DNA of 64,000 nucleotides, taken from the NCBI GenBank assembly GCA_000421005.1, contig ATWA01000008.1:1-64000 (forward strand). Direction: 5' to 3'. A model generated the notes under the pieces. That model had not been told where the DNA came from. It saw only the letters and a list, made by a program, of their open reading frames with translations, and searched no databases. The stretch comes from Clostridiales bacterium NK3B98 (GTDB taxonomy: Bacteria > Bacillota > Clostridia > Oscillospirales > Oscillospiraceae). Shown here piece by piece: positions 18,587-27,078 of the stretch (the first letter of the stretch is position 1; each line of letters begins with the position of its first letter). The translations under genes were made by a program, and so were the position numbers.

Positions 18587-20476
18587 ATGACAGAGACGAA
18601 AGATAAGGCGGTTGGAGGTATTCTTCGGGCATTTTCTGAGGGGCGTTCCGACTCCATCTACGACTATCTGGGCTCCCATCCCGCCACGCAGGATGGGAAG
18701 GAAGGCTGGGTCTTCCGGGTATGGGCGCCCCACGCCGCCGACGTGTTTGTGGCCGGCAGCTTCAATGGCTGGACAGCGGACAACTGCCCCATGAGGCAGA
18801 TTGGCGGCGGCATTTGGGAGTTGTTCATTCCCGACCTGCATGTCTATGATACTTACCAGTATGTGATCCAGACCCCCTCCGGGGAACGGCTTTACCGGGC
18901 AGACCCCTTTGCCTTCCACACCGAGACCCGCCCGGCGGTCTGGTCCAAGCTGTACGATCTCAGCGGTTTCCAGTGGAACGATCAGCCTTGGATCCGTCTC
19001 CGGGGCAGCAAGGCGGTGGAAACCTGCCCGCTGAATATTTACGAGCTGCATCTGGGCTCCTGGCGGCGCAGCGGCGATGGCAGGCTGCTCAGCTATCGGG
19101 AGATTACCAAATGGCTGGTGCCCTACGTCAAGGAGATGGGCTACACTTCCGTGGAGCTGCTGCCCGTGGCGGAGCATAACCGGGACGAGCGGTACGGCTT
19201 CCTCTGCTCCAACTTCTTCGCCCCCACCAGCCGGTTCGGCACCCCTCACGATTTCATGTACATGGTGGATCAGCTCCATCAGGCGGGAGTTGGCGTCTTT
19301 TTGGACTGGACTCCTGCCTGCTTCCCGGAGAACGACTTCGGTCTGGGTAGCTTTGACGGCGAATCCTGCTACGAGTACGCTGACCCCCAGAAGTCAGTCT
19401 TCCCCGGACAGCCCGCCCGGTTCTTTGATTTCAACAAAGGTCAGGTAAGGAGCTTTCTCACCTCCTGCGCCATGTTCTGGATGCGGCGGTATCACCTGGA
19501 CGGGCTGCGGATGGACAGTGTGTCCAATATGATCTATCTGGACTACGGCGGGCGGACCTGGCTTCCCAACGCCGACGGCGGGCGGGAAAATCTGGAGGCG
19601 GTCAGCCTGCTGCGGCACATAAACCAGCGGATCATGAAGGAGTTTCCCGGCTCGGTGACCATTGCCGACGAGACCACCACCTGGCCCTATGTCACCTCCG
19701 CCAAGAAGGACAAGCACGCTTTGGGCTTCACCTTTAAGTGGAATCTGGGCTGGATGCGGGACAGTCTCCACTATGTCCGCCTGAGCAGTCTCTACCGCAC
19801 CAGCAGCCACGAGGATCTGACCCGTCCCATGGACTACGCTTTCTCGGAGCGGTTCATCCTCCCCATCTCTCACTTTGAAGCGGAGTACGAAAAGTATTCC
19901 CTCATTGATATTATGCCCGGGGACGACGGGCAGAAGTTTGCCGGCGTGCGGGTATTCTACCTCTATATGCTCACCTGCCCCGGTAAAAAGCTCACCATGA
20001 TGGGTACCGAGTTCGGGCAGTTCCGCCACTGGAACTGGCGCTTCTCTATGGACTGGCATTTGCTGGAATACCGTCCCTTCCAGCAGCACCAGAACTTTTT
20101 CAGGCATGCCAACCAGTTCTATCTGGAGCATCCCGCCCTCTGGGAGGGGGACAACAACCCCCGCAGTTTCCGGTGGGTCTGCTCCACTGACGCGGCGAAC
20201 AATGTGATCGTCTATGTCCGCTCCTTCAGCGGCGAGACCCTCCATGTGGCGCTGAACTTCTCCAAGCATGACCGCATCGGCTACCGTATGGGTGTGGCCA
20301 AGCCTGGAGAGTACAAGGTGATTTTCCATACCGATACCATTGATCAGGGCGGCGCTGGCCGGGTGGTGCGGCATCTGCTCTCCGCCGCTCCCATCCGCTG
20401 CAACGACCTGCCCTATTCCCTCCTGCTGGATCTCCCGCCCCTGACCGGCATGGTGCTGCGGCACACGGAGGATTAA
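18587..20476 (+). CDS. glgB: GlgB-like protein (1,4-alpha-glucan branching enzyme family) with altered active site
   Basis: Protein of 629 residues of the GH13 branching enzyme family. It has an N-terminal CBM48 domain (about 30-130, VFVAGSFNGW), a catalytic barrel (about 150-510) and a C-terminal beta domain. The nucleophile Asp310 (DGLRMDSVSNM) and acid/base Glu362 (IADETTTWP) are present. The third catalytic Asp, found in the SHDE motif of active enzymes, is Phe430 (ISHFEAEYE), and the DWVPAH His is Cys245 (DWTPACFP). Branching activity is therefore doubtful; it may be a glycogen-binding or regulatory paralogue. The start at 18587 has AAGGAGTG upstream, whereas an in-frame GTG at 18560 lies before that site. 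It heads the glgC-glgD-glgA operon. Confidence 0.88.
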   Translation: MTETKDKAVGGILRAFSEGRSDSIYDYLGSHPATQDGKEGWVFRVWAPHAADVFVAGSFNGWTADNCPMRQIGGGIWELFIPDLHVYDTYQYVIQTPSGERLYRADPFAFHTETRPAVWSKLYDLSGFQWNDQPWIRLRGSKAVETCPLNIYELHLGSWRRSGDGRLLSYREITKWLVPYVKEMGYTSVELLPVAEHNRDERYGFLCSNFFAPTSRFGTPHDFMYMVDQLHQAGVGVFLDWTPACFPENDFGLGSFDGESCYEYADPQKSVFPGQPARFFDFNKGQVRSFLTSCAMFWMRRYHLDGLRMDSVSNMIYLDYGGRTWLPNADGGRENLEAVSLLRHINQRIMKEFPGSVTIADETTTWPYVTSAKKDKHALGFTFKWNLGWMRDSLHYVRLSSLYRTSSHEDLTRPMDYAFSERFILPISHFEAEYEKYSLIDIMPGDDGQKFAGVRVFYLYMLTCPGKKLTMMGTEFGQFRHWNWRFSMDWHLLEYRPFQQHQNFFRHANQFYLEHPALWEGDNNPRSFRWVCSTDAANNVIVYVRSFSGETLHVALNFSKHDRIGYRMGVAKPGEYKVIFHTDTIDQGGAGRVVRHLLSAAPIRCNDLPYSLLLDLPPLTGMVLRHTED

Positions 20477-20555
20477 ATGGTTCTATTAGGGCGGCGCAGC
20501 CGTCTCAAGATAGAGTGTCCAAGAATTATAAAGGAATGTTAGAGGTGAAGGATTC

Positions 20556-21746
20556 ATGAAAAAAGAATGTGTAGCCATGCTGCTGGCCGGTGGACAGGGT
20601 TCCCGCCTGTACGCTCTGACCCGCTCCGTGGCAAAACCCGCCGTTCCCTTCGGCGCAAAGTACCGTATCATTGACTTCCCGCTGTCCAACTGCGTCAACT
20701 CCGGCATTGATACCGTGGGCGTGCTCACCCAGTACCGTCCCATGGAGCTGAACGCATATCTGGGCAACGGCCAGCCCTGGGATCTGGACAAATCCGACGG
20801 CGGCGTGCATGTGCTGCCTCCCTATCTGGGTGCCGGTGAAAAGGGTTCCTGGTACAAGGGCACCGCAAACGCCATCTACCAGAACATCGACTTCATTGAT
20901 ATGTACGATCCTGAGTATGTGCTCATCCTCTCCGGTGACCACATCTACAAGATGGACTACGACGCCATGCTGGACTATCACAAGTCTCAGGGCGCTGCCG
21001 CCACCATCTCCGTGCTGGAAGTCAGTCTGGAGGAGGCAACCCGCTTCGGCATCATGAACGTAGACGAGAACGACGTGATCTACGAGTTTGAAGAGAAGCC
21101 CAAGCACCCCAAGAGCACGCTGGCCTCCATGGGTATCTACATCTTCACTTGGAGCAAGCTGCGTCAGGCCCTCATCGAGGACGAGGCTGACCCCAACTCC
21201 AAGAACGACTTCGGCGGCAACATCATCCCCGCCCTCATCGCCAAGGGCGAGACCTGCGTGGCCTATCGCTTCCGCGGCTACTGGAAGGACGTGGGCACCA
21301 TCGCCTCCCTGTGGGATGCCAATATGGACCTGCTGAACATCAACGACGGCATTCAGGAGTTCGACAAGAGCTGGCCCATCTACGCCCGCACCGCCGCCTG
21401 CCCGCCTCACGTCTCCGGCCCCAACGCCTCTGTGAAGGAGAGTCTGGTCGCCGGTGGCAGCGAGATTGACGGCACCGTCAACCACTCCGTCATCTTCGAG
21501 AACGTCACCATCGAGGAAGGAGCCGAGGTGCAGTACTCCGTGCTGATGCCCGGCGCTGTGGTCAAGTCCGGTGCCAGAGTTCTCTACTCCATTCTGGCTG
21601 AGAACTGCGTGGTGGAAGAAAACGCCGTGGTGGGCGAGGCCAACGCCCCCATCGCCGTGGTTGCCGGCGGCGTTGTGGTGGATGCCGGCACCAGCGTGCC
21701 TGCCGGCGCCATGTATACAGAAGAATCGAAAGGCGGTGAGGCATAA
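20556..21746 (+). CDS. glgC: Glucose-1-phosphate adenylyltransferase (ADP-glucose pyrophosphorylase), catalytic subunit
   Basis: Makes ADP-glucose from ATP and glucose-1-phosphate, the committed step of glycogen synthesis. The 396 residues comprise a nucleotidyltransferase domain and a left-handed beta-helix C-terminus (about 280-390, with hexapeptide-type repeats such as [10 protein letters not shown]). The former carries LAGGQGSRL near residue 11, the fructose-bisphosphate/active region [22 protein letters not shown] and EEKPKHP. GAGGTGAAGG lies before the ATG. The stop codon shares one base with the start of glgD, so the two subunits are translationally coupled. Confidence 0.97.
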   Translation: MKKECVAMLLAGGQGSRLYALTRSVAKPAVPFGAKYRIIDFPLSNCVNSGIDTVGVLTQYRPMELNAYLGNGQPWDLDKSDGGVHVLPPYLGAGEKGSWYKGTANAIYQNIDFIDMYDPEYVLILSGDHIYKMDYDAMLDYHKSQGAAATISVLEVSLEEATRFGIMNVDENDVIYEFEEKPKHPKSTLASMGIYIFTWSKLRQALIEDEADPNSKNDFGGNIIPALIAKGETCVAYRFRGYWKDVGTIASLWDANMDLLNINDGIQEFDKSWPIYARTAACPPHVSGPNASVKESLVAGGSEIDGTVNHSVIFENVTIEEGAEVQYSVLMPGAVVKSGARVLYSILAENCVVEENAVVGEANAPIAVVAGGVVVDAGTSVPAGAMYTEESKGGEA

Positions 21747-22867
21747 TGCTGAACAATGTGCATGGTATTTTGATTACCAACCAGCCGGGTTATAACCTGA
21801 AGGAGCTCTCCTCCATCCGTTCCATTTCCTCCGTCCCCTACGGCGGCCGTTACCGTCTGGTGGACTTCCTGCTGTCCAACATGGTGGACGACGGCATCAC
21901 CGATATCGGCGTGGTGCTGCAGCAGGGTTATCAGTCTCTGCTGGACCATCTGGGCTCCGGTAAGGACTGGGATCTGGCCCGCCGTCAGGGCGGTCTGCGT
22001 CTGCTGCCTCCCTTCGCTCAGATGAACTCCTCCAACCCCACCAACAACTACCGGGGCATGATGGAAGCTCTCATCGGCCTGAAGAGCTATCTCAGCGAGA
22101 TTAAGCAGGAGTATCTCATCGTCGCTGACGCTGACTCCGTGCTGAACATCTCTCTGGAGGATGTGTTCAACAAGCACATCTCCACCGGCGCAGACATCAC
22201 CACCGTCTGCTCCAGCCGCTTCACCGACCGTCCCCAGTACGCCACCTATTACACCCTCAATGAGGACGGCACCGCCAAGGAGATTCTTGCCAAGCCCGAG
22301 GGCGTCTGCTATGAGGCGCTGAACATCTATGTCATCAGCAAGGCCAAGATGATCGAGCTGGTCAACTACGCCGAGGCGCGTGACCTGTACTCCTTCTCTC
22401 ACCAGATCCTCGGACGCAAGAAGGAGCTGGGTCTGAAGGTGGTGCCCTATGTGTTCAAGGGCTATGTGGCACGCTTCCCCACTGTGGCAGAGTATTTCTC
22501 CAAGAGCATGGATCTGCTGAAGAAGGATGTGCGCCGGGATCTGTTCAACCCCGCCCATCCCATCCGCTCCAAGGACCGCTCTGACCCCGCCACCTATTAC
22601 GGCCCGGAGAGCAAGGTCACCGGCTCCATGATCTCCGACGGCTGCGTCATCGAGGGCGAGGTGGAGAACTCCATTATCTTCCGCAACGTGAAGGTATCCA
22701 AGGGCGCTGTGGTGAAAAACTGCATCCTGATGAAGGATACCGTCATCGGTGCCGGTGCCAGCCTGAACTGTGTCATCTGCGACAAGGACGTGGAAATCTC
22801 CGCTGGCCGTACCCTGTCCGGCTGTGAGACCTACCCCATTGTCTACGCTAAGGGCTCCAAAATCTGA
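21746..22867 (+). CDS. glgD: ADP-glucose pyrophosphorylase regulatory subunit GlgD
   Basis: Paralogue of GlgC (373 residues) that forms a heteromeric enzyme with it in Firmicutes. The N-terminal nucleotide-binding loop of GlgC (LAGGQGSRL) is replaced by a non-catalytic TNQPGYNLKELS segment, as expected for GlgD. The YGGRYRLVDFLLSNMVDDGI stretch and the beta-helix C-terminus are kept. Its ATG overlaps the glgC stop (TAATG). Loss of the pyrophosphorylase signature points to a modulating role. Confidence 0.95.
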   Translation: MLNNVHGILITNQPGYNLKELSSIRSISSVPYGGRYRLVDFLLSNMVDDGITDIGVVLQQGYQSLLDHLGSGKDWDLARRQGGLRLLPPFAQMNSSNPTNNYRGMMEALIGLKSYLSEIKQEYLIVADADSVLNISLEDVFNKHISTGADITTVCSSRFTDRPQYATYYTLNEDGTAKEILAKPEGVCYEALNIYVISKAKMIELVNYAEARDLYSFSHQILGRKKELGLKVVPYVFKGYVARFPTVAEYFSKSMDLLKKDVRRDLFNPAHPIRSKDRSDPATYYGPESKVTGSMISDGCVIEGEVENSIIFRNVKVSKGAVVKNCILMKDTVIGAGASLNCVICDKDVEISAGRTLSGCETYPIVYAKGSKI

Positions 22868-22948
22868 TCCCGGCACCTGCAGCACCATTTTCCCTCCTCT
22901 GCTGCTCCCTGCAGCGGGGGAGGCTTCGGATAGGAAAGGAATTGCGCC

Positions 22949-24388
22949 ATGAGAATATTGTATGCATCCTCTGAGGTGGCTCCCTTCATCAAAACCGGCG
23001 GTCTGGCAGACGTGGCAGGCTCCCTGCCCCGTGCGCTGGCGGAATTTCCCGGCAACGATGTGCGGGTGATCCTTCCTCTCTACGCCGGTATCGGCGACGA
23101 CTGGCGCAGCCAGATGACCTTCGTCAAATATTTCTACTTCCAGTTGGGGTGGAGAAGCTGCTACTGCGGTCTGTTTGAGCTGGTGCGGGGCGGCGTGACC
23201 TATTACTTTGTGGACAACGAGGCATACTTCAAGCGCAACGGTCTCTATGGTCACTTCGACGACGGCGAGCGCTTTGCCTACTTCTCCAAGGCGGTCATTG
23301 AGACCCCCCGGCAGCTGGGCTGGAGCCCGGACGTGATTCACTGCAACGACTGGGAAACTGCCCTCATCCCCATCTACCTGATGGAAGGCCGCAGCCGTAT
23401 TCCGGAGCTGTCCGCCACCAAGACGGTGTACACCATCCACAACATTGAGTATCAGGGGCGCTACGGCAACTCCATCCTCACCGAAGTGTTCGGTCTGGAC
23501 TACAACGGATACTTCAACGAGGATTTGCTCAGCTATTACAATGATGTCAACCTGATGAAGGGTGCCATTATGTCCGCTGACTATGTGACCACCGTCTCCC
23601 CCACCTATGCCACCGAGCTGCAATACGCCTTCTACGCCCACGGTCTGGAGGGCGTGGTGGCCGCTCAGCAGCACAAGATCCGGGGCATCCTCAACGGCAT
23701 TGACACGGATGTTTGGGACCCCTCCAGGGACGAGAAGATTCCCGCCAAATTCTCCCCGGACGATCTGTCCGGCAAGTGGGAGTGCAAGCGCAAGCTGCAG
23801 GAGCAGCTTGGCCTGAATCAAGACCCCAACGCCGTTATCATCGGCAGCATCTCCCGGCTGGTGGGGCACAAGGGCTACGACCTGATTACCGCCGCCTTTG
23901 ACCGGATTATGGCCCATCCCGAGGTGCAGTTTGTGCTTCTGGGCACCGGTGAGTGGAGCTTTGAGGAGTTTTTCCGCAACGCGCAGAACCGGTATCCCGG
24001 CAGAGTGTCCGCCAATATCACCTACTCCGCCCCCCTGTCCAGTGCCATCTACGCCGGGGCCGACCTGTTCCTCATGCCCTCTGTGGCAGAGCCCTGCGGC
24101 CTGAGCCAGATGATCGCCATGCGCTACGGCACCGTGCCCATCGTCCGTCTCACCGGCGGTCTGAAGGACTCTGTGCCCTCCTATAACCCGGTGACCGAGG
24201 AAGGGCTGGGCTTTACCTTCGGCAACATCAACGCCGAGGATATGCTCTCCGCTCTGGACCGTGCCCTGGATGCCCACCGGAATACCGACGCCTGGCAGCG
24301 GCTGATGCAGCACGATATGCAGGCGGATTTCAGTTGGGAGCGCTCCGCTCAGGCGTATCAGGATGTTTACCAGCATCTCTTCCTGTAA
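22949..24388 (+). CDS. glgA: Glycogen synthase (ADP-glucose dependent, GT5)
   Basis: Transfers glucose from ADP-glucose to growing alpha-1,4-glucan. The 479 residues form two Rossmann-like GT-B domains. KTGGLADV near residue 15 is the ADP-glucose binding motif. The C-terminal SVAEPCGLSQMIAMRYG and RLTGGLKDSV are the GT5 signatures. AGGAAAGGA lies upstream of the ATG. It is the last gene of the glg operon, separated from glgD by 81 nt that contain a short GC-rich hairpin. No phosphorylase or debranching gene is in the window. Confidence 0.97.
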   Translation: MRILYASSEVAPFIKTGGLADVAGSLPRALAEFPGNDVRVILPLYAGIGDDWRSQMTFVKYFYFQLGWRSCYCGLFELVRGGVTYYFVDNEAYFKRNGLYGHFDDGERFAYFSKAVIETPRQLGWSPDVIHCNDWETALIPIYLMEGRSRIPELSATKTVYTIHNIEYQGRYGNSILTEVFGLDYNGYFNEDLLSYYNDVNLMKGAIMSADYVTTVSPTYATELQYAFYAHGLEGVVAAQQHKIRGILNGIDTDVWDPSRDEKIPAKFSPDDLSGKWECKRKLQEQLGLNQDPNAVIIGSISRLVGHKGYDLITAAFDRIMAHPEVQFVLLGTGEWSFEEFFRNAQNRYPGRVSANITYSAPLSSAIYAGADLFLMPSVAEPCGLSQMIAMRYGTVPIVRLTGGLKDSVPSYNPVTEEGLGFTFGNINAEDMLSALDRALDAHRNTDAWQRLMQHDMQADFSWERSAQAYQDVYQHLFL

Positions 24389-24403
24389 CATCACATTTCC
24401 TCT

Positions 24404-24431
24404 CCCGGAGACCCGTTCTCCGGGATTTTTT
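24404..24431 (+). terminator. Terminator of the glycogen operon
   Basis: CCCGGAGA and TCTCCGGG form an 8-bp stem followed by six T residues, 16 nt after the glgA stop. Confidence 0.9.
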
Positions 24432-24452
24432 ATGGAAAAATGAGGTTTTCCC

Positions 24453-24480
24453 TTGACATTGCCGAAAAAGCTGATAGAAT
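24453..24480 (+). promoter_or_regulatory. Promoter of rpsF-ssb-rpsR
   Basis: Perfect TTGACA (24453-24458) and TAGAAT (24475-24480) with a 16-bp spacer. Confidence 0.75.
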
Positions 24481-24488
24481 AACATAGC

Positions 24489-24540
24489 ACGGCTCTGAAA
24501 GGAGCCGTTACTTCTCTTGCCCTTTTCGGCAGGAAAGGGC
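24489..24540 (+). promoter_or_regulatory. Structured rpsF leader, possible S6:S18 autoregulatory site
   Basis: Two hairpins lie in the 5' UTR: ACGGCTC/GAGCCGT (24489-24508) and GCCCTTT/AAAGGGC (24519-24540). Many bacteria regulate this operon by binding the S6:S18 dimer to the rpsF leader. Whether either hairpin is that ligand is inference from position. Confidence 0.4.
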
Positions 24541-24566
24541 CATATAGTCCATAAGGAGGTGCAAAC

Positions 24567-24863
24567 ATGGCAAAGGTCAACGGAAGATACGAGGCAATGT
24601 ATATCATCGATGCCGCTCTGGCTGACGATGCAATCGCTGCTATCGTAGAAAAGTTCAAGTCTCTGGTGGAGGCGAACGGCACTCTGACCGAGGTCAACGA
24701 GTGGGGTAAGCGTCATCTGGCATATCCCATCAACCACAAGAACGAAGGTTACTACGTTCTTATGACCTTCGATTCCGCTCCCGCTTTCCCCGCTGAGCTG
24801 ACTCGTAACTTTAACATCACCGATGGTGTCATCCGCTCCCTGGTCGTCGATCAGGCTGCGTAA
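24567..24863 (+). CDS. rpsF: 30S ribosomal protein S6
   Basis: Ribosomal protein of 98 residues that pairs with S18 on the platform of the 30S subunit. The sequence opens with the typical YEAMYIIDAAL strand. It continues with the VNEWGKRHLAYPINHKNEGYY region shared by S6 proteins, and ends in an FNITDGVIRSLVV strand. AAGGAGGTG precedes the ATG. The gene order rpsF-ssb-rpsR is the standard bacterial one. Confidence 0.98.
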   Translation: MAKVNGRYEAMYIIDAALADDAIAAIVEKFKSLVEANGTLTEVNEWGKRHLAYPINHKNEGYYVLMTFDSAPAFPAELTRNFNITDGVIRSLVVDQAA

Positions 24864-24873
24864 GGAGGCAACC

Positions 24874-25359
24874 ATGCTCAATCGTATTGTGCTCATGGGT
24901 CGCCTGACCCGGGACCCGGAGCTTCGCCGGACGCAAACCGGCACCCCTGTCGCTTCCTTCTCTCTGGCGGTGGATCGGGATTTTGCCGACAAGTCCACCG
25001 GTCAGCGTGCTACCGATTTCATTGACATCGTGGCTTGGAGAAGCACCGCAGAGTTTGTCAGCAAATACTTTACCAAGGGCCGTATGGCTGTGGTAGAGGG
25101 ACGTCTCCAGATTCGTGACTGGCAGGATAAGGACGGCAACAAGCGCCGTTCTGCCGAGGTCGTTGCGGACAGCGTCTATTTTGGCGACTCCAAGCGGGAC
25201 AGCGACGGCGGCAGCTACGCCCCCCGCAGCAACGGAAATTCCGGCTACGGCGGAGGATACGCCCCTGCGAACAACGGCAGTTCCTATGCCGCTCCCGCCG
25301 CTCCTGCGGTGTCCGAGTTCGCAGAACTCAGCGATGATGACGGCGAATTGCCGTTCTAA
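24874..25359 (+). CDS. ssb: Single-stranded DNA-binding protein
   Basis: Replication and repair protein of 161 residues that coats single-stranded DNA as a tetramer. The OB fold occupies about residues 1-105 (MLNRIVLMGRLTRDPELR start). A Gly/Ser/Asn-Tyr-rich flexible linker follows, and the acidic tip ends DDDGELPF, the docking site for partner proteins. AAGGAGG lies 6 nt before the ATG at 24874; an upstream in-frame start would overlap rpsF and lacks a ribosome binding site. Confidence 0.98.
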   Translation: MLNRIVLMGRLTRDPELRRTQTGTPVASFSLAVDRDFADKSTGQRATDFIDIVAWRSTAEFVSKYFTKGRMAVVEGRLQIRDWQDKDGNKRRSAEVVADSVYFGDSKRDSDGGSYAPRSNGNSGYGGGYAPANNGSSYAAPAAPAVSEFAELSDDDGELPF

Positions 25360-25408
25360 ACGAGCGTTAAGGTGACAACGTTCTATCTCAACGAAAGGAG
25401 ACTTTACC

Positions 25409-25642
25409 ATGGCTTTTGATAAGACCCGTACCCGTAAGCGCAGAAAGGTATGCACCTTCTGTGTGGATCAGGTTGAGGGAATTGACTATAAGGACACTGG
25501 CAAGCTGCGCCGCTATCTCTCCGAGCGCGGAAAGATTCTGCCCCGCCGCACCACTGGCACCTGTGCCATGCATCAGCGGGAGCTGACCACCGCCATCAAG
25601 CGTGCCCGTCAGATTGCTCTGCTGCCCTACGTCAACGACTGA
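25409..25642 (+). CDS. rpsR: 30S ribosomal protein S18
   Basis: Basic protein of 77 residues that contacts S6 in the 30S platform. The C-F-C type motif reads CTFCVDQV near residue 15. The conserved core [22 protein letters not shown] (written here in parts: [21 protein letters not shown]) and the C-terminal [11 protein letters not shown] are typical. GAAAGGAG precedes the ATG. It ends the rpsF operon. Confidence 0.98.
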   Translation: MAFDKTRTRKRRKVCTFCVDQVEGIDYKDTGKLRRYLSERGKILPRRTTGTCAMHQRELTTAIKRARQIALLPYVND

Positions 25643-25656
25643 TTTCGTTTGCGTGA

Positions 25657-25686
25657 TAACCCCGGCTGCTTGCAGCCGGGGTTTTT
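25657..25686 (+). terminator. Terminator of the rpsF operon
   Basis: AACCCCGGCTGC and GCAGCCGGGG form a strong stem with a 2-nt loop, followed by TTTTT. Confidence 0.92.
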
Positions 25687-25712
25687 GCTGTCTCTGTGAA
25701 AAAGGGAAAGCC

Positions 25713-25741
25713 TTGAAATGCCGCCCTCATTTTGGTATACT
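25713..25741 (+). promoter_or_regulatory. Promoter of miaA-hfq
   Basis: TTGAAA (25713-25718) and TATACT (25736-25741) with a 17-bp spacer, 39 bp before miaA. Confidence 0.75.
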
Positions 25742-25780
25742 ATATTATGTATACGTTGCGTTGAAGGGAGGAGTGGGGTC

Positions 25781-26722
25781 ATGCAGCCGCAGGTTCTGGT
25801 TATCGCCGGCCCTACCGCCTCGGGCAAGACCGCCTTGAGCATCGCTCTGGCGCAGGCCTTTGACGGGGAAATCGTCAACGCAGATTCCATGCAGATTTAC
25901 CGCACCATGGACGTGGGTACTGCCAAACCCACCATGGAGGAACGGCATGGGATTCCCCATCATCTGCTGGATGTGGCAGATCCGGGGGAGAACTTCTCCG
26001 TTGCCCGGTATGTGGACTTGGCCGCCCCCTGTGTGGACCACATTCTCGCCCGGGGTAAGCTGCCTATCCTCACCGGAGGCACCGGGCTGTATATCGACTC
26101 TCTGCTCTCCGGGCGCACCTTCGCCCCCTATCCGGAAACCGGCTGGCGGCAGCGTTTGCAGCAGCAGGCGGCAGAGCAGGGGATTGACCCTCTGCTGGCG
26201 GAGCTGGCAGAAGTGGACCCGGAGGCCGCCGCAAGGCTCCACCCCAATGACGAAAAGCGAATCATCCGGGCGTTGGAGGTGTGGCATGAGACGGGTAAGA
26301 CCATCTCCCAGCACAACCGGGAGACACAGGCGCTCCCTCCCCGGTATGCCGCCTTGAAGCTGGCCCTCAACTTCAGAAACCGGGCAGACCTGTGGGCCCG
26401 GATTGACCGCCGGGTGGACCAAATGGCCGCTGACGGGCTGGTAGAGGAGGTCTCCGCCCTGTTGGGGCAGGGAATTGACCCCAAATGCACCGCCATGCAG
26501 GCCATCGGATACAAGGAGCTGGTGCCTGCCCTGCGGGGAGAATGGGATTTGGAAACCGCTCTGGCGGAGATCAAGCTCCGCTCCCGGCAATACGCCAAGC
26601 GTCAGCTTACCTGGTTTCGCCGGGATGAACAATACCACTGGTTCCTGTGGGACAGGGAGCCGGATTTTTCCGCCGCCCTCCGATTTGCGACAGAAAAAAT
26701 CCACGCATCGGGTATAGGATGA
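25781..26722 (+). CDS. miaA: tRNA dimethylallyltransferase
   Basis: Transfers the isopentenyl group from DMAPP to A37 of tRNAs that read codons beginning with U. Protein of 313 residues with the P-loop GPTASGKT near residue 10, the DSMQIYRTMDVGTAKP segment, the GGTGLYIDSLL motif and the QAIGYKEL motif. GGGAGGAG lies 7 nt before the ATG at 25781. A longer frame opens at 25718, inside the promoter -35 box, and is excluded. Hfq follows 70 nt downstream, the classic miaA-hfq pairing. Confidence 0.97.
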   Translation: MQPQVLVIAGPTASGKTALSIALAQAFDGEIVNADSMQIYRTMDVGTAKPTMEERHGIPHHLLDVADPGENFSVARYVDLAAPCVDHILARGKLPILTGGTGLYIDSLLSGRTFAPYPETGWRQRLQQQAAEQGIDPLLAELAEVDPEAAARLHPNDEKRIIRALEVWHETGKTISQHNRETQALPPRYAALKLALNFRNRADLWARIDRRVDQMAADGLVEEVSALLGQGIDPKCTAMQAIGYKELVPALRGEWDLETALAEIKLRSRQYAKRQLTWFRRDEQYHWFLWDREPDFSAALRFATEKIHASGIG

Positions 26723-26792
26723 CAGGGAGGAACGCCCTGTCCCCAGATAACAGGATACGTCCTCGTACTATACAGAAAAGGACGTGTCTATC

Positions 26793-27035
26793 ATGCAAAG
26801 AAACAACGATCTGCAAGAACTGCTGCTCTCCCGGGCGAGACGGAACCGGGTTCCGGTCACCCTCTTTCTGATGAACGGTTTCCAGTTGCGGGGGGTCATC
26901 ACCGGGTATGACGCTTTCGTGGTCATGGTCAATACCGAGGGCAGACAGCAATTGATTTACAAGCACGCCATCTCCACCATCGTCCCCTTCCGCCCGGTGG
27001 AGCTGAGAGAACCGGAACAGGACAGCGCCCTCTAA
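26793..27035 (+). CDS. hfq: RNA chaperone Hfq
   Basis: Sm-like protein of 80 residues forming a hexameric ring that binds small RNAs and mRNAs. Sm1 (TLFLMNGFQLRGVITGYDAF) and Sm2 (YKHAISTIVP) motifs are clear. The ATG at 26793 is chosen over a GTG at 26784 because the AAAAGGA site ends only 1 nt before that GTG. The C-terminal tail is short, as in other Firmicutes. Confidence 0.95.
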   Translation: MQRNNDLQELLLSRARRNRVPVTLFLMNGFQLRGVITGYDAFVVMVNTEGRQQLIYKHAISTIVPFRPVELREPEQDSAL

Positions 27036-27078
27036 ACCATGGGCCTTCTTCCTTCCGGCGCAGGTTCAGGAGGCACCT

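Noticed and set aside
21584-24697. Long minus-strand open frame opposite glgC/glgD/glgA
   Set aside because: It crosses three certain genes and the operon terminator; no protein family pattern is visible.
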